A DNA stretch of 64,000 nt from NCBI GenBank assembly GCA_035771175.1, contig CM069603.1, forward strand, positions 24,776,286-24,840,285. Direction: 5' to 3'. The position numbers were made by a program, and so were the translations under genes. A model generated the notes under the pieces. That model was not told where the DNA came from. It worked only from the letters and a program-made list of their open reading frames with translations, and ran no database searches. Shown piece after piece: positions 34,672 to 46,022 of the stretch. Each line of letters begins with the position of its first letter. Position 1 is the stretch's first letter. The stretch comes from Paratinospora sagittata. Its lineage: Eukaryota; Streptophyta; Magnoliopsida; Ranunculales; Menispermaceae.

Positions 34672-35205
34672 CCCCTCCTAGATAACAATGTAGTCGAAGG
34701 TACATTTCCCTTGTTCAATACAATGGTGCATGTCTTGTTTGATTCAGGTGCTACGCATTCCTTAATATCTTCTGCATTGGTAAGGCATTTAGGGTTGCAT
34801 TCTGAAGCCACAGACATCACAATCCATGTCACATCCCCATTAAGATCCGGTACTGACGTGAATTTGCAGTGTTCTTGATGTGAACTTTGAATGTCAAAAC
34901 AGATCATATATGCAGATCTCTTTGTGATGGATATTGAAGACTTTGACATCATCATCAGCATGGATTGGCTCCCACCTCTGAATGCAAATATAGATTGTAT
35001 GAAGAAGCAAGTTCAGTTATCCTTGCCTACTGGGCAGTTTGTTAAGATTCAGGGAATGAGAAAATGGATACACAACTCGACTATTGCACTTCTCAAGGAA
35101 CAACTTCGAGCTATATCCCTTGGTGATGACAATGAATCACCAACACTATACCCTCTCGAAGTACACGATGTCCCGGTAATATCTGAATTTCCAACAATTT
35201 TCTAA
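34672..35205 (+). pseudogene. pol: Aspartic protease segment of pol, broken
   Basis: The active-site motif LFDSGATHSLIS is intact at 34737-34772. The frame runs from the end of gag without a new start, as expected for a fused gag-pol. Stops follow at about 34876 (after NLQCS) and shortly after. The next piece, 34891-35205, reads YADLFVMDIEDFDIIISMDWL, the usual end of the protease domain, then a linker to RT. A frameshift or stop near 35203 breaks the link to RT. The enzyme's normal role is cutting the Gag-Pol polyprotein. Confidence 0.85.
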
Positions 35206-35979
35206 ATGACCTTCCTGGTCTACTTCCGATTAGAAAATTCGATTTTGAGATCAAACTCATACCTGAGACCGGGCCTATCTCAATTCCACCATACAGAATG
35301 TCCAATGTCGAGTTGGTCGAGTTGGACAAACAACTGAAGGAATTGGAGAGTAATGGCTTCATTAGAAAAAGTTTATCACCCTGGGGAGTTCCGATTTTCT
35401 GTTTGTTCGCAAAAAGGATGGTTCGTTGCGACTTTGCATCGACTATCGCAAGTTAAATAACGTCACCATTAAGAACAGATACCCGTTGCCCAGGATCGAT
35501 GACTTGTTCGACCAACTTAGATATAGTACTTCTCTAAGATTGATTTACGATCTAGTTATCATCAACTCCGGATCAGAGAGTCGGACATTAATAAAACGGC
35601 TTTCAGAACTCTAAACGGTCATTACGAGTTCTTGGTCATGTCGTTCGGTCTAACAAATGCATCTGTTGCGTTCATGGATTTGATGAACCGCATCTTCAGG
35701 TTATATTTAGATCGATTCGTGGTGGTCTTCGTGGATGATATCTTGATATATTCCTCAACCGAAGAAGACCATAAGATATGTCTAAGGATTGTCCACCAGA
35801 CCTTGAGAAGCCACCAATTGTATGCAAAGTTCAGCAAGTGCGAACTTTAGGCGAAGCGAGTTCAATTCCTAGGTCATGTGGTTCCAGGCAATGGCATTGA
35901 GGTGGATCCTTCTAAGGTTGAAACAGTTTTAAACTAGAAGCAACCTACCACCGTTACTCAAATTCGGAGTTTTCTTGGT
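35206..35979 (+). pseudogene. pol: Reverse transcriptase segment of pol, broken
   Basis: Recognisable RT blocks lie in changing frames: PPYRMSNVELVELDKQL (about 35286-35338), [14 protein letters not shown] (35427-35468), [23 protein letters not shown] (35638-35664), and the catalytic [10 protein letters not shown] (35726-35755) with both Asp codons kept. Frameshifts lie near 35400 and 35560, where the palm sequence turns into unrelated residues. A stop replaces the residue after KCEL (35848), and another lies at 35934 (after ETVLN). Domain order and spacing are otherwise normal for Ty3/gypsy. Confidence 0.88.
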
Positions 35980-36690
35980 TTGGCTGGCTACTATAGATGT
36001 TTTATCAAGGATTTCTCAAAGATTGTTGAACCTATGACCAAACTCACTCAGAAAGACGTACGATTCATTTCAAATACCACCTGTGAATCGTCATTTCAGG
36101 AATTGAATAAGCGCCTCACGACAACGCCTATACTAATCACTCCACAAAATGGAGTTGGATTTTTACTATATACCAACGCCTCTCTCCAAGGCTTAGGTGC
36201 AGTACTAATGCAAGAAGGCCAAGTTGTTGCATATGCTTCGAGGCAACTGAAGATTCATGAGGGTAATTACCCAACGCATGACTTGGAACTTGCAGTTGTC
36301 ATATTCGCTCTGACGTTATGGCGTCATTACCTATACGGTGAACGGTTTGAGGTCTTCTCGGATCACAAGAGTCTTAAGTACATCTACACTCAGAGAGACC
36401 TAGACCTCCGCCAAAGGCAATGGTTGGAATTCTTGAAAGATTATGACTTCCAACTCCAGTACCATCCCAGTAAGGCCAATGTGGTCACAGATGCCCTGAG
36501 TGGAAAATCATATGTTGCTTGCACTCTTAACTTTGAGACGATGAAGTTGGCTACAGAAATGGAGAATTTTAACCTACAACTGATTGAGGAAGGAGGAAGA
36601 TCACGACTCTCTCAGTTATCAGCTAACTCTGAGCTAGTTCAAAAGATTTCAGCAGCTCAGTTTAACGACCCTATGTTAATAGAGAAATGA
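35980..36690 (+). pseudogene. pol: RT connection and RNase H segment of pol
   Basis: This is an open stretch of 236 codons. Block [18 protein letters not shown] spans its left boundary. It then carries RNase H motifs: [17 protein letters not shown] (the usual first catalytic Asp is Asn here), [32 protein letters not shown] and a final NVVTDALS. The change at the first acidic residue would be expected to abolish RNase H. A stop at 36688 ends it before integrase. Confidence 0.88.
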
Positions 36691-38065
36691 GAACTTCTAC
36701 TCAGCGAATAGGACCTTCCTCACTGGTCGGTCTCTGAAGATGGGGCCGTGTTTTACAAAAAACGTCTCTGTCTGCCGAACGATCCTGAGGTTCGGAAAGA
36801 AGTGCTCACTGAAATGCACTGTTTGAGGTTCGCTATGCATCCTGAGGGAGACAAGATGTACAAGGATGTCAAGCCACAATTCTAGTTTTGTGAATGAAGA
36901 AGGCTATTGCAGACTTCGTTGTTAGATGTCTCGTTTGCTAGCAAGTCAAGGCAGAATGCAGACTTCCCTCTGGACTTCTCCAACCTTTACCTATTGGAGA
37001 ATGGAAGTGGGAAAACATTGCAATGGATTTTGTTACAGCCTTGCCTCGAAATAATAAAGGGCAAGATGCTATCTGGGTTATCATTAACAGACTTACAAAG
37101 TCTGCACACTTTTTACCGATAAGGTTCACAGATAACCCCACCAAGCTTGCCAAATTGTATGAAAGAGAGATCATACGCCTCCATGGCATACCACTCACGA
37201 TCGTCTCTGATCGAGATCCTCGATTCATATCAAAGTTTTGGCAAAGCTTCCAGAGTAGAATGGGCTCCAGGATCACTATGAGCACAACCTTTCACCCTCA
37301 GACTGATGGGCAGTCAGAGAGTCTTATCCAGATCTTGGAGGATATGTTACGGTACTGCATTTTAGACTTTCATGACAGATGGGCAAAGCACTTACATTTG
37401 GCTGAGTTTGCACGCAACAACAGCTACCAAACAAGTATCGACATGGCATCATATGAGGCTCTCTATGATCGCCTTTGTAAATCTCCGGTATGTTGGTTAA
37501 ATATAGCAGATCGACTGCAATTAGGGCCTGAACTAGTTCAGAAGACTTCTGAGAAGATCACACTAGTAAAAGAACGACTTCGTGTAACACAAAGTCGACA
37601 AAAGAGTTATGCTGACAAGCGGAGACAACCTCTAGAATTTGATAAGGAGGAGTTGGTTTTTCTAAAAGTTCAGCCTACAAGAGGTGTCAAACGCTTTGAG
37701 ATCAAAAGAAAGCTCTCTCCATGGTATATCGGTCTATTTCAGATCATTGAACGTATTGGCAAACTGGCCTATCGTCTATCCCTTCCATTGTCCATGTCTA
37801 AAGTTCATGACGTTTTTCACGTATCCATGCTTCGAAAGTATGGTCATGATCCTTCGCATATCATCCCTCTGGTCGAGGTTCAGGTTGAGGAAGGAAATAG
37901 GTATCAGGAGAGAGCGAAACAAATTTTGGATAGAAAAACTCAAGAACTAAGGCAATGTAGCGTACCACTTGTGAAGGTGCTCTGGGATCACCACGGAGTT
38001 GAGGAAGCAACATGAGAACTAGAAGAAACAATTAAATTGAAATACCCTGAATTGTTTTCTAGTCA
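36691..38065 (+). pseudogene. pol: Integrase and C-terminal tail of pol, N-terminus broken
   Basis: The zinc-binding N-terminus (36700-36960) is riddled with stops, but H-x-H and CLVC-like parts remain. The catalytic core is open from 37023: MDFVTALP (first Asp), VSDRDPRFISKFW (second Asp) and DGQSESLIQILEDMLR (Glu). The C-terminal domain carries DKEELVFLKVQP, KRKLSPWYIGLFQI and YRLSLP, then VHDVFHVSMLRKY and PLVKVLWDHHGVEEAT. A TGA at 38013 falls where chromoviruses have Trp, followed by ELEE and YPELF, the remnant of the chromodomain-like tail. The core looks the least damaged part of the element. Confidence 0.9.
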
Positions 38066-38160
38066 ATAATTAATGATGTGATACATTGTATTTTTTCACT
38101 TATCAATAAAATGATAGAACTTTGTTTGCAATATCTCAATACATCGTTTCACTTAAATAA

Positions 38161-38683
38161 CTATGCAGATGTCTGAAAATAACACTGATGGAGGTAGTGA
38201 TGCACACACACAATGGTCTCTTTGGAAACCTGTGGTGACTCCTTCAGGATCTGAGTCAAGCCACAACTACTTTGCATCACCAACTCCATCGCCCCACAGA
38301 TAGCGATCCTTATCGCCAGAGAGTGCATGACTTTTTCGTAACAGTTTTGCCAAATAAATCTTGTGCCCTCATCCTGGCAAGATCTTCTACCAAAATTGTC
38401 AGGCAGCCGGATTCGTGCAGCAACACAAAAAAACATTCTGCCGCTCAACCTACCACCCCTGAAACGATGCAACCTGCAGAGCCCTACACCACCATCTGTT
38501 AGGCAAAGATCGAAACCTTCTGAGGACAAGTCCGACTCTATTTGCTCTCCACTGTTTGATGATGTTGAGGATTCCACCAACAACAGTGCTATTCAGGGAC
38601 CTTACAGGCACCACCTTGAACAAGCAAGTGATGACGACGACGATGAATCTCACGCTGACAACAATCATCACTACACGGACTAA
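38161..38683 (+). pseudogene. Extra ORF between integrase and 3' LTR
   Basis: About 130 codons in shifting frames lie between the end of pol and the polypurine tract. One frame starts MQMSENNTDGGSDAHT (about 38164) and ends near 38300. The longest, at 38363-38683, is Ser/Pro-rich (LPPLKRCNLQSPTPPSVRQ) and ends in an acidic tail with SDDDDDESH. No known domain is recognised. It could be the decayed C-terminal extension of pol or an additional ORF of this family. Codon-like composition and the acidic tail argue against pure chance, but the case is modest. Confidence 0.45.
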
Positions 38684-38705
38684 ATTTTGAGGGCAAAATC
38701 CTTTT

Positions 38706-38718
38706 AAAGGGGGTAGAG
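38706..38718 (+). promoter_or_regulatory. Polypurine tract
   Basis: AAAGGGGGTAGAG lies directly before the 3' LTR start TGTAATACCC (38719). It is the plus-strand primer site of the element. Confidence 0.88.
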
Positions 38719-39607
38719 TGTAATACCCTAAGATTGCACACACAAAAAAAAATTAACTTTGGGTAGGGTGCCCAAACGTTCAGGCACCTGCCAGAACTTT
38801 CGGGCATCCTTTTTTCTATAAAAAAAGGATTCCCCCTCCCCTCATTTTCACACCAAACCAACTTTTCTCCTTTTGTTTGAAAATTTCTCTTTTTTTTTTT
38901 GAGACTCTCTTCGCGGTGCAACGTGGTTCGGCCCGAGGGAAGGTGTCAATTCTCGAAGGAGTTATTATCTGAAGGTGGGGAACGGAACATAGGTTTTCTT
39001 GTCTTATGACTTTTATTAAAGTTTACATTCATTTATCATTATGTCTACTATTCATTTACGCAACATTATTGCGTATAATGTTCATACATGTCATATTTAA
39101 GCCTATATATTTGGAGTTCATGTATTATACTGTTGCGATGTCGGATTAGTGGTCAATCTGGCTCAACCAGACTCAGTCTTGTCCTCAGTAACTTTAAATA
39201 GTGAACGGGAGGCAGCGTGCTGCTCTAGACGATTGGTATTTAAGTAGACCTCGTGTCTCACCTCTCAAGCTGGAGACTAATCTGGTTAGTCTTATTTGAA
39301 AGCTATCATCTTGTACAAGTAATACTGAATGTCCTAATTGTGCACATAGTAATACCGGCCTTGATAAGGATCACCAGACATTGCCAAATCTTGTCTAATG
39401 TTAGTAAAGACCAGACTTATTCATGCATTGGCATCATACATAAGCACCACCCAGGGATGTATGTGGTTTGTGATCCATAGAATAATTAGAAGCAATGCTC
39501 ACTATTATTGATATTTCTCTGGAGAGGGACGTACAGTTAGAACTCGGGTTTACCTGAGAAGGGACATCTGTACGTGAATCCAAGGCGTCATTCTTGAGGA
39601 AGGACGT

Positions 39608-40960
39608 TGTTGCACGCAAACCGCAAGTGAAAAGTTGCCAAGTTATAATATATTTCGATGAGAAATTTGGTATCGTCCTCAGGGATATCTACTACACTAT
39701 CTATCGCATTTTAACCCTAATTTTATCTAAAAAATCAAAATCAAATGATTGAGTGATTAAAATAGAAATTAAACTAATTAATTGATAAAGGTTCGATGTC
39801 TCCTCGCTCTCAACTATGTCTTGATATATGTATTATTATTAAATCAATTCCCTAGCTTATAAGTCACAATTTCTAACGTTTCTAATTCTCTCTTTTGAAG
39901 CAGAACTAGAGCATATTATCGTTGTATTGATTTAACTCTTTCGATGAAAACCAAACACAACGATAATTCATTAAGATCTGTGATTTCCTCCTAATGACTT
40001 CAAAGGTTCTCGATCTGTTTTTGAGTCTCATGATAGCCTAAGTTATACTCTCTAGGTTCCAATTCAAGGTACCCTCTTTTGGAGCATTTACCTCGAATCT
40101 AGGATCGGTCAATCCTTGATCAGGGGATCGAAAGCTTTATGCACAGAAAAACATAAATAAACTAAAAGAATTCATTAATAATAATTAAATAATAAAAGCT
40201 AAGACATAATCTCGAGTTTGGATCAATCTACACATCTAGAAACGAGGTTTAGTTCATAACTAAAGAGATGAAAACAATCAATAATGGTTTAAACATGAAT
40301 CCGGACAAAAGAAAGCAAACAAGAGTGTTGTAGAGATTTTCAATGGTCTTCAATGTCGATCTCCTCTCTACTTCACTCCAGCCGTCTCCTTTCTCTTTCT
40401 TAATGTCTTCCTCTCAAAAAACCCTAAATTTTGATATATTATAAGCCCCCAAGTCGTCCAAAATCTGAATTAGAAAGTGTGTAAAAATTGCTAAAAACAT
40501 TATTTCGTGAACAGTGACGGTGTCGGGCGCCCAGAACGCTAAAATCCACTTTTTTTGTTCACCACCACGGTGCCAAGGCGCCGTTTCCTGGCGCCGCTGC
40601 GCCCAGAACGTTGAAATTTGTGTTTTTTTGTGGACTTAGCCAATTTTTGCCTCCTTTCTGACTTGGGTTCTTCATGCTTCTCCTTGGCAACTTCTAGAAC
40701 ATGTTTTCATCATCTAAAACCATGACTAACACATCTAAATACCTAAAAAATAAAACAAATCAAATCAAAACACACTCAAACATATAATGAATCAAATTAT
40801 AACTTATTGAACTAAAATAATGCATGAAAACCAATTTATTCCTAAACTATCAAATGCATTAAAACTAACATAAACACATGACAATAATGTATGAAATGTC
40901 CTAAAACATGTTCTAAAACATGCTATAAATCCTATCTAAATATGTAACTATCAGAAGAAT
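39608..40960 (-). mobile_element. Decayed LTR-like insert in the 3' LTR
   Basis: It begins TGTTGCACGC immediately after GGACGT. It contains GGTATCGTCCTCAGGGATATC near the start and is collinear in reverse with 640-1700. A GC-rich stretch with GGTGCCAAGGCGCC is at 40570. No genes are seen. The other end is not clear because a solo LTR starts at 40961. Confidence 0.55.
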
Positions 40961-41839
40961 TGTGGCAACCCACACCCCAGACCGCCATCCCTCATGGATT
41001 GGCTGCGGAAGTGTCGGGGTGAGACGCCCGGCGTAAGCATCCACGACCACCTCAAATCATCCCATGAGATGATCGGGACCCTACAAGCCTCAACCAAACT
41101 CTCCATAGAGTCCCCAAAATATTTTTTTTGAAACCACATCAACCTGGTAGACTTAGCAATTCTAATATCATAACATGTACATCCACATGAATCAACAAGA
41201 TATAATCTCCCAATGAACAAGGCAATAATCATAAAGATCATATTAGTCCCCAAATGAACATAAGACAATGATCCTTAAATAAAACATACAACCATGATTA
41301 CAAAAGTCCTCAATTAAACCCAAAATAGTCTAAGGTAACATGCCTAGACTCATAATCAAGTCCAAGTCCGAGGCATATAGCCAAATACATCAAAATCAAG
41401 GCCACAAGGCCAATATACATCAACAAACCATAATCCCTCTCACCGTCTAGGTTTAACAAATGTTATAGATTACATATGTATCAAAATAAGCAAAACAATA
41501 TACATATGTAAATAAAGGACATCCATCCATACACATCAAACCTAGACTCACATCAGGATGTCCCTAATTACTGCAGTTGTAAGCTCTCAAGCGTATGTTA
41601 TGCCCTTGCCCTTACCCTTATTAATAGAACCTAAAAAAAGAGTGAGAGTGTGAGCCAATGGTGCCCAGTGAATAGTGATCAATTATGCCATCAATTATAC
41701 ATCAATAAAGTCATATATGCACATGCATGAAATTATGCTCATAAGTATGTGAAACATAAAACACATAATAAAAATAAGCATCAACCATTTTCATGCATAT
41801 TTAAAAACTCTATCGACCGTTAGTTATATTTACAGACCG

Positions 41840-42125
41840 TATGCCGGTCCTCCATCCTGGAGTATAACTTGCATCCTAGGGTCGTCTCATTCTGATCATT
41901 TCACTTTCAACCTAAGTGAAATGATCCTACCAATGGGGTATTACATACACAACTGCCATGGGTCATTTTATCCTGATTGTTCACTTCCAGCCTAAGTGGA
42001 ATGATCATGCCAGCGGGGTATTACATACACAACCGCCATTGGTCATCTCATCCTAATCATCCACTTTTAGCCTAAGTAACATGATCCTACTAGCGGGGTA
42101 TTAAATACTCAACCGCCATTGGGGT
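41840..42125. repeat. Three tandem units of about 92 bp
   Basis: Each contains CAGCCTAAGTGNAATGATC-like sequence, then GCGGGGTATTACATACACAACNGCCAT. They are diverged by several bases and lie in the middle of the reverse solo LTR. Confidence 0.8.
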
Positions 42126-43624
42126 ATGTTGGCCTCATACCCCTAACCTTCGTTTATAGAAGATTCTACCTCAACCCTATAGAAAAGTTAGCTTGGCAAC
42201 ATGCACAAGCTTCCTAGGAACACCTAAAAAACTTAGCTTGGAACACCAAACTTCTAGAGTTTCAATGCATGTCATTTTAAAACACATTAAACACATGCAT
42301 TTCTCAATGATATTTCATGACATTCAACATACAAGTATAATTTAATATGATGACACAAGTGATAAACAAAATAAACAACTACTCACAACCAATGCCATGT
42401 AAGCAAAGCTATCCACACACGGCCTATACGAATCCCAATGCAAAACAAGATCTTGTAAACCATAGATTCATGCACATGTATCAATCATCATGATCATCCA
42501 TACATAGACACCTTAATCATGATCAATTTCTAATCCAACAAGTCCATGTGCATCTAATTCCCATCATGAGTTTTTCATCTCATGATCAACCTCGACATCC
42601 GTGCCACAGATAAGGCTAATTCTCAAAAATTAAGACAATCACTTAATGTAGGTTATTCAATCCTAACATAAGTCCAAACCATTCAAAACCATGCAAGATT
42701 GATCATAATCAAGTCAATTCCTCAATTCAAATCAATACATGGCATTTGACCCAATTTGGGGAAAATCTCTACAATAGGCATAGAGCCAAATTGCACTAAG
42801 TCATACAAAATTAACATAGGTTCAAAGATTCTAAACCCATGATTCCACTCAATTTAGGTCCAATTAGATAATCTCAAAGTCAATTTGATCAATTGACTTG
42901 GTTGAGGTCAAAAGCCCCAATTTGGGCAAAATCCCCAATTTGGGCAAAATCCCCAAAATCAAGCCCTATGCCGATTTTACACTACTACTATTGAACACCA
43001 CCATTAATCAACTAAAATTAGCCATTTATTCAACATAGTTGACATGCAAGTCCAAAGGAAATCCCTAAGTTCGATTTCTAGGGTTTAGGCCTATTACACT
43101 AGATCCACCAATTTCTTGTTAGAAATTGGGGAAAATGGTACCATTGGGTTGCAAATCTACCAAGGAACCCAAATCAATTGCATACACCACGTCCCTTAGA
43201 GTTTCACACGAAACCCTAACCTTTACACCATCAAAAACATGGTGAAGTTCATGCAAAATGCAATCCAAGTGTAGATCTAGGTCAAGGAAGGTTGCTTCTA
43301 TCATGAACAAGCTCACAAGAGCAAAAATCAGCCAACCTTAGGTTAGGGAACACCCAAAACTGTGACCCATGGAGAAAACTACACCATTAAAAAGCTTACT
43401 CTCACCTTCAATGGTGATTTCATGGAGAAAAATGGAAAAAAACACTTACTTTGGGGTGTAAATGGTAAAGATTTCCCTTGGAAACCCTAGCTTTCCTCCC
43501 TTCTTCCTTTTTTAATTCGTTCTTGGCACATATGGAAAGAGTAGCAACCTTTCCCCTCTTTTTATACACTGAAAATGACCATTTTTTTTATCAAAAAAAC
43601 GCCCAGAACATGGATCAGCACCCT

Positions 43625-43705
43625 CCTGATCAGTGCAGGAGCGTCCTCCCAGCGCATGAGCGCCCTCCCAGCGCATGAGCGCCCTCCCAACACATGAGCG
43701 TCCTC
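43625..43705. repeat. Short tandem array GCATGAGCGCCCTCCCA
   Basis: Three to four units of about 21 bp (CAGCGCATGAGCGCCCTCC) upstream of the LTR TATA region on the minus strand. The AGCGCCCTC core is the same one seen in the copia-like LTRs. Confidence 0.8.
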
Positions 43706-45660
43706 CCTTTCGCCCAAAACACTCATTTTTCATTTCGCTAATACACGCTCAATACACATCGGAATTTCGCGTATGACCACTCGTTTTCTATGTAAAGACG
43801 CGTTCCAGACTTATTTCTAATATCCCCAGGTCCATTTGACGCACCAATAATTAATTATCATTTAATCAACACATATACACAACATATTCCAATATAAATG
43901 TCATATTTACAATGCGTTGAAGTATAACCTTCTCATATGTCAAAGGTGCATTAAATGAGGACATTTAATGGAGTCTTTTCAACAAGTCACAAGTCAAGAT
44001 GATGACTCGATCAACAAGTCACTTATGTGAAGCTTTTCCAACAAGCCACTCACAATAATATTAATATGACAAATGATATTAATAACAATAATAACATCAC
44101 CAATAATACTTTCTATAATAACACCACCACCGCTAATAATACTTTATAAGCAATAATATACAACAAACACACACACATACATACCAAGGCGAGCACATAG
44201 AGTTTGGGCAAAAATACAAATGGGTATGGGCTAAATGAAATGATTTCTAGGGTGCTACACGTACAATGAAAATCCGACTACTCCTGGGGAGGGACATCTG
44301 TACGTGAACTTAGGCAACGTACAATCATGGAACCAATACGAGTCGGTGTCATGCATACATACATGTTGTATTGATTATGATGCTCTAATGTGTATTTATG
44401 ATATTTGATTATGAAGTTTGCTTTATTAATTGTCATATTCACGAACTATTTTACCCACTGGGTGTGTAGCTCACCCCGTTGTTATCTAATTTTTCTCAAG
44501 AGATTACGGTGAACTGGGTGGAGGTTTTTGGGCCCACATTTTATAACCCTTTGTTTATTCATTGGGGATTTTGGGAGGATGTTTCATATACTATTTCATG
44601 TACAAAAAATATTTTCTGAAATTAATGAAATCAGACTTGTACATTATTGTGTTCTTACGCACTCGGTTATTGTTATAATGCATTCGCGCCTCGTCGGTGA
44701 GTGTTCCGCCGATTTAGGCGCGTCCGGGCGAGGTGTGACATATTAATAGTTTTTACTTGTGCAAAATTTTTTTGAAAGTTAATCGTCTTTCGATTGTGTT
44801 GAACTTACAATCATTTTCGAAAGAAAAACATCAAGTCTTTTGGTTTGATTGATCTTCATCTTCATCATTTTTAAAATCCATTGAAGAAGACAAAAGCTCT
44901 TTGAACCTGTTTTCAACCAAACTTCATCATATATATTTTGTTGAACCTGTGGTAACAGAAGGTTCAATCCAAAACTCTGTAAGTATTACTTTGATTTTGA
45001 GTAAAGGGAATCATATCTCATCTTGTATTCAGTTTGCAATGACTGGTTAGTCACTGGGCAAGAGTAAGTGTTGCTCAAAGTTGTAATGGTCTTCTCATAC
45101 CCGTAAGTTGAGAAACGGTCTTCTCACACCCATAAGCTGAGAAACGGTAGTTCTCACACCCGTAAGTTGAGAAAGTGTACCGATTTAATCTTCACCTGTA
45201 AAAAGGTTCATAGTGGAGTTTGAACAAATCCTAACTAAGGAGGTTAGGTAGTGGATGTAGGCAAGGCCGAACCATTATAAATCCCAATTGCATTGTCTCA
45301 TTTACATTTATCATATTTATTTGCTATACTTTATTTAATCTGCTTTCAATATTTTGCACATTATTAAAAAAGGTTAAAATCTACTAAGTGTCCGATTCAC
45401 CCCGCTCTTGCACATATCTGGACCAACAATTTAGAATTCGTAAATTTAATACATCATGCAATTTTATAATCTATACATAAATATACTTACCCAATCAACT
45501 CGATCCAAATCAACCCAAAGTTATTTGATTGGGTTGGGTTAGGTTATGGGGTCTATGGGTTGGCTTGGTTGGGTTTTAATTCTTTCAACCGAACTTAATT
45601 GAGTTATGTTGGTATTTGGCATAAAAAAAAAAAAACGAACCCAACTGATAAACACCCAAT

Positions 45661-46022
45661 GCTTTAATTGTTTTATTTTTTATTTTTTTATATAGGCTTT
45701 TATATAAAACGAATTTAGGTTACATTTCCTGAGAATGGAGATAGGTTTTGGAGAATGTCTGAGTGCTATAATTGGGAGAGTTTTGATTTTGTTTAAGAAA
45801 AAAATAAAACAATGTAACAATAGAAGTTTGGTAGAAAAATGTGTTTATTTGATGAATGGATTTTAATTTTGTAATTTGGTATTAAACTGAATAGTTTAGT
45901 ATAAACATACATATTTTTGACATATATATACATACATAGCTACTTATATGACAACGACAAAACATTTTGTGGCAACTTAGCTGTTACCACAAAAGGTTTT
46001 TTTTTTTTTTTTTGGTGTAGTT
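45661..46022. other. Unassigned sequence ending in a CACTA-like terminus
   Basis: The minus strand at 46021 reads ACTACACC followed by an A-run, then CCTTTTGTGGTAACAGCTAAGTTGCCACAAAATG. That resembles the ends and subterminal repeats of plant CACTA transposons. The partner end was not found. The remaining ~250 bp hold nothing I recognise. Confidence 0.35.

Larger units (their letters stand above)
40961..44259 (-). mobile_element. Reverse solo LTR of the 13303-16123 family
   Basis: On the minus strand it starts TGTAGCACCC (44259) and ends GGGTTGCCACA (40961), 3299 bp. It shares the start block ATTTCATTTAGCCCATACCC and the middle layout with the forward solo LTR. Its right end is exactly the edge of the family-G LTR, and CGT is repeated on both sides of the whole 39608-44259 insert. 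The left flank AGAAT and right flank CGTAC differ, so its own target duplication is not preserved. Confidence 0.75.
31504..44740 (+). mobile_element. Full-length but dead Ty3/gypsy chromovirus of family G
   Basis: It is bounded by an exact TATTA duplication (31499-31503, 44741-44745). Order: 5' LTR, primer site, gag, protease, RT, RNase H, integrase, extra ORF, polypurine tract, 3' LTR. Protease-RT-RNaseH-integrase is the Ty3/gypsy order. The C-terminal VPLVKVLW...HGVEEAT followed by a stop and YPEL is typical of chromovirus tails, nearest to Tekay/Del. The two LTRs differ at roughly one base in ten by eye, so the insertion is old. Net of the nested DNA in the 3' LTR it is about 8.6 kb. Every coding segment carries stops or shifts. 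Confidence 0.93.
38719..44740 (+). repeat. 3' LTR of the family-G element, split by 4.65 kb
   Basis: LTR parts are 38719-39607 and 44260-44740, net about 1370 bp against 1375 bp for the 5' LTR. U3 keeps AAACGTTC and AACTTTC units, one more than the 5' LTR. The break falls within GGACGTACAATGAGAACTC, which is whole in the 5' LTR (32397). Confidence 0.9.
30184..45428 (+). mobile_element. Copia-like LTR split by a complete family-G element
   Basis: It starts TGTCCCTTACGAG (30184) and ends TCTGGACCAACA (45428). Net length is about 2.0 kb. The two halves (30184-31503 and 44746-45428) read through a TATTA duplication. The left half holds GGACGCT...GCGCCCTC motifs (30535-31135); the right half holds the TAAGTTGAGAAACGG minisatellite (45091-45195) and the terminal CACCCC-CTCTTG block. 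Flanks CTTCA and ATTTA match at 3 of 5. Confidence 0.75.
29957..45660. mobile_element. hAT-like MITE split by a 15-kb nest
   Basis: Its two parts, 29957-30183 and 45429-45660, line up consecutively with the middle and right of the MITE at 11914-12408. Shared blocks are the ATAACTATTATAAT-type stretch and GACTTAGAATC on the left, and ACCCAATCAACTCGATC plus GGGTTGGGTTAGG on the right. The left TIR has been lost; the right end (TAAACACCC) is decayed. The copia-like LTR at 30184-45428 is inserted in it. Confidence 0.65.
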
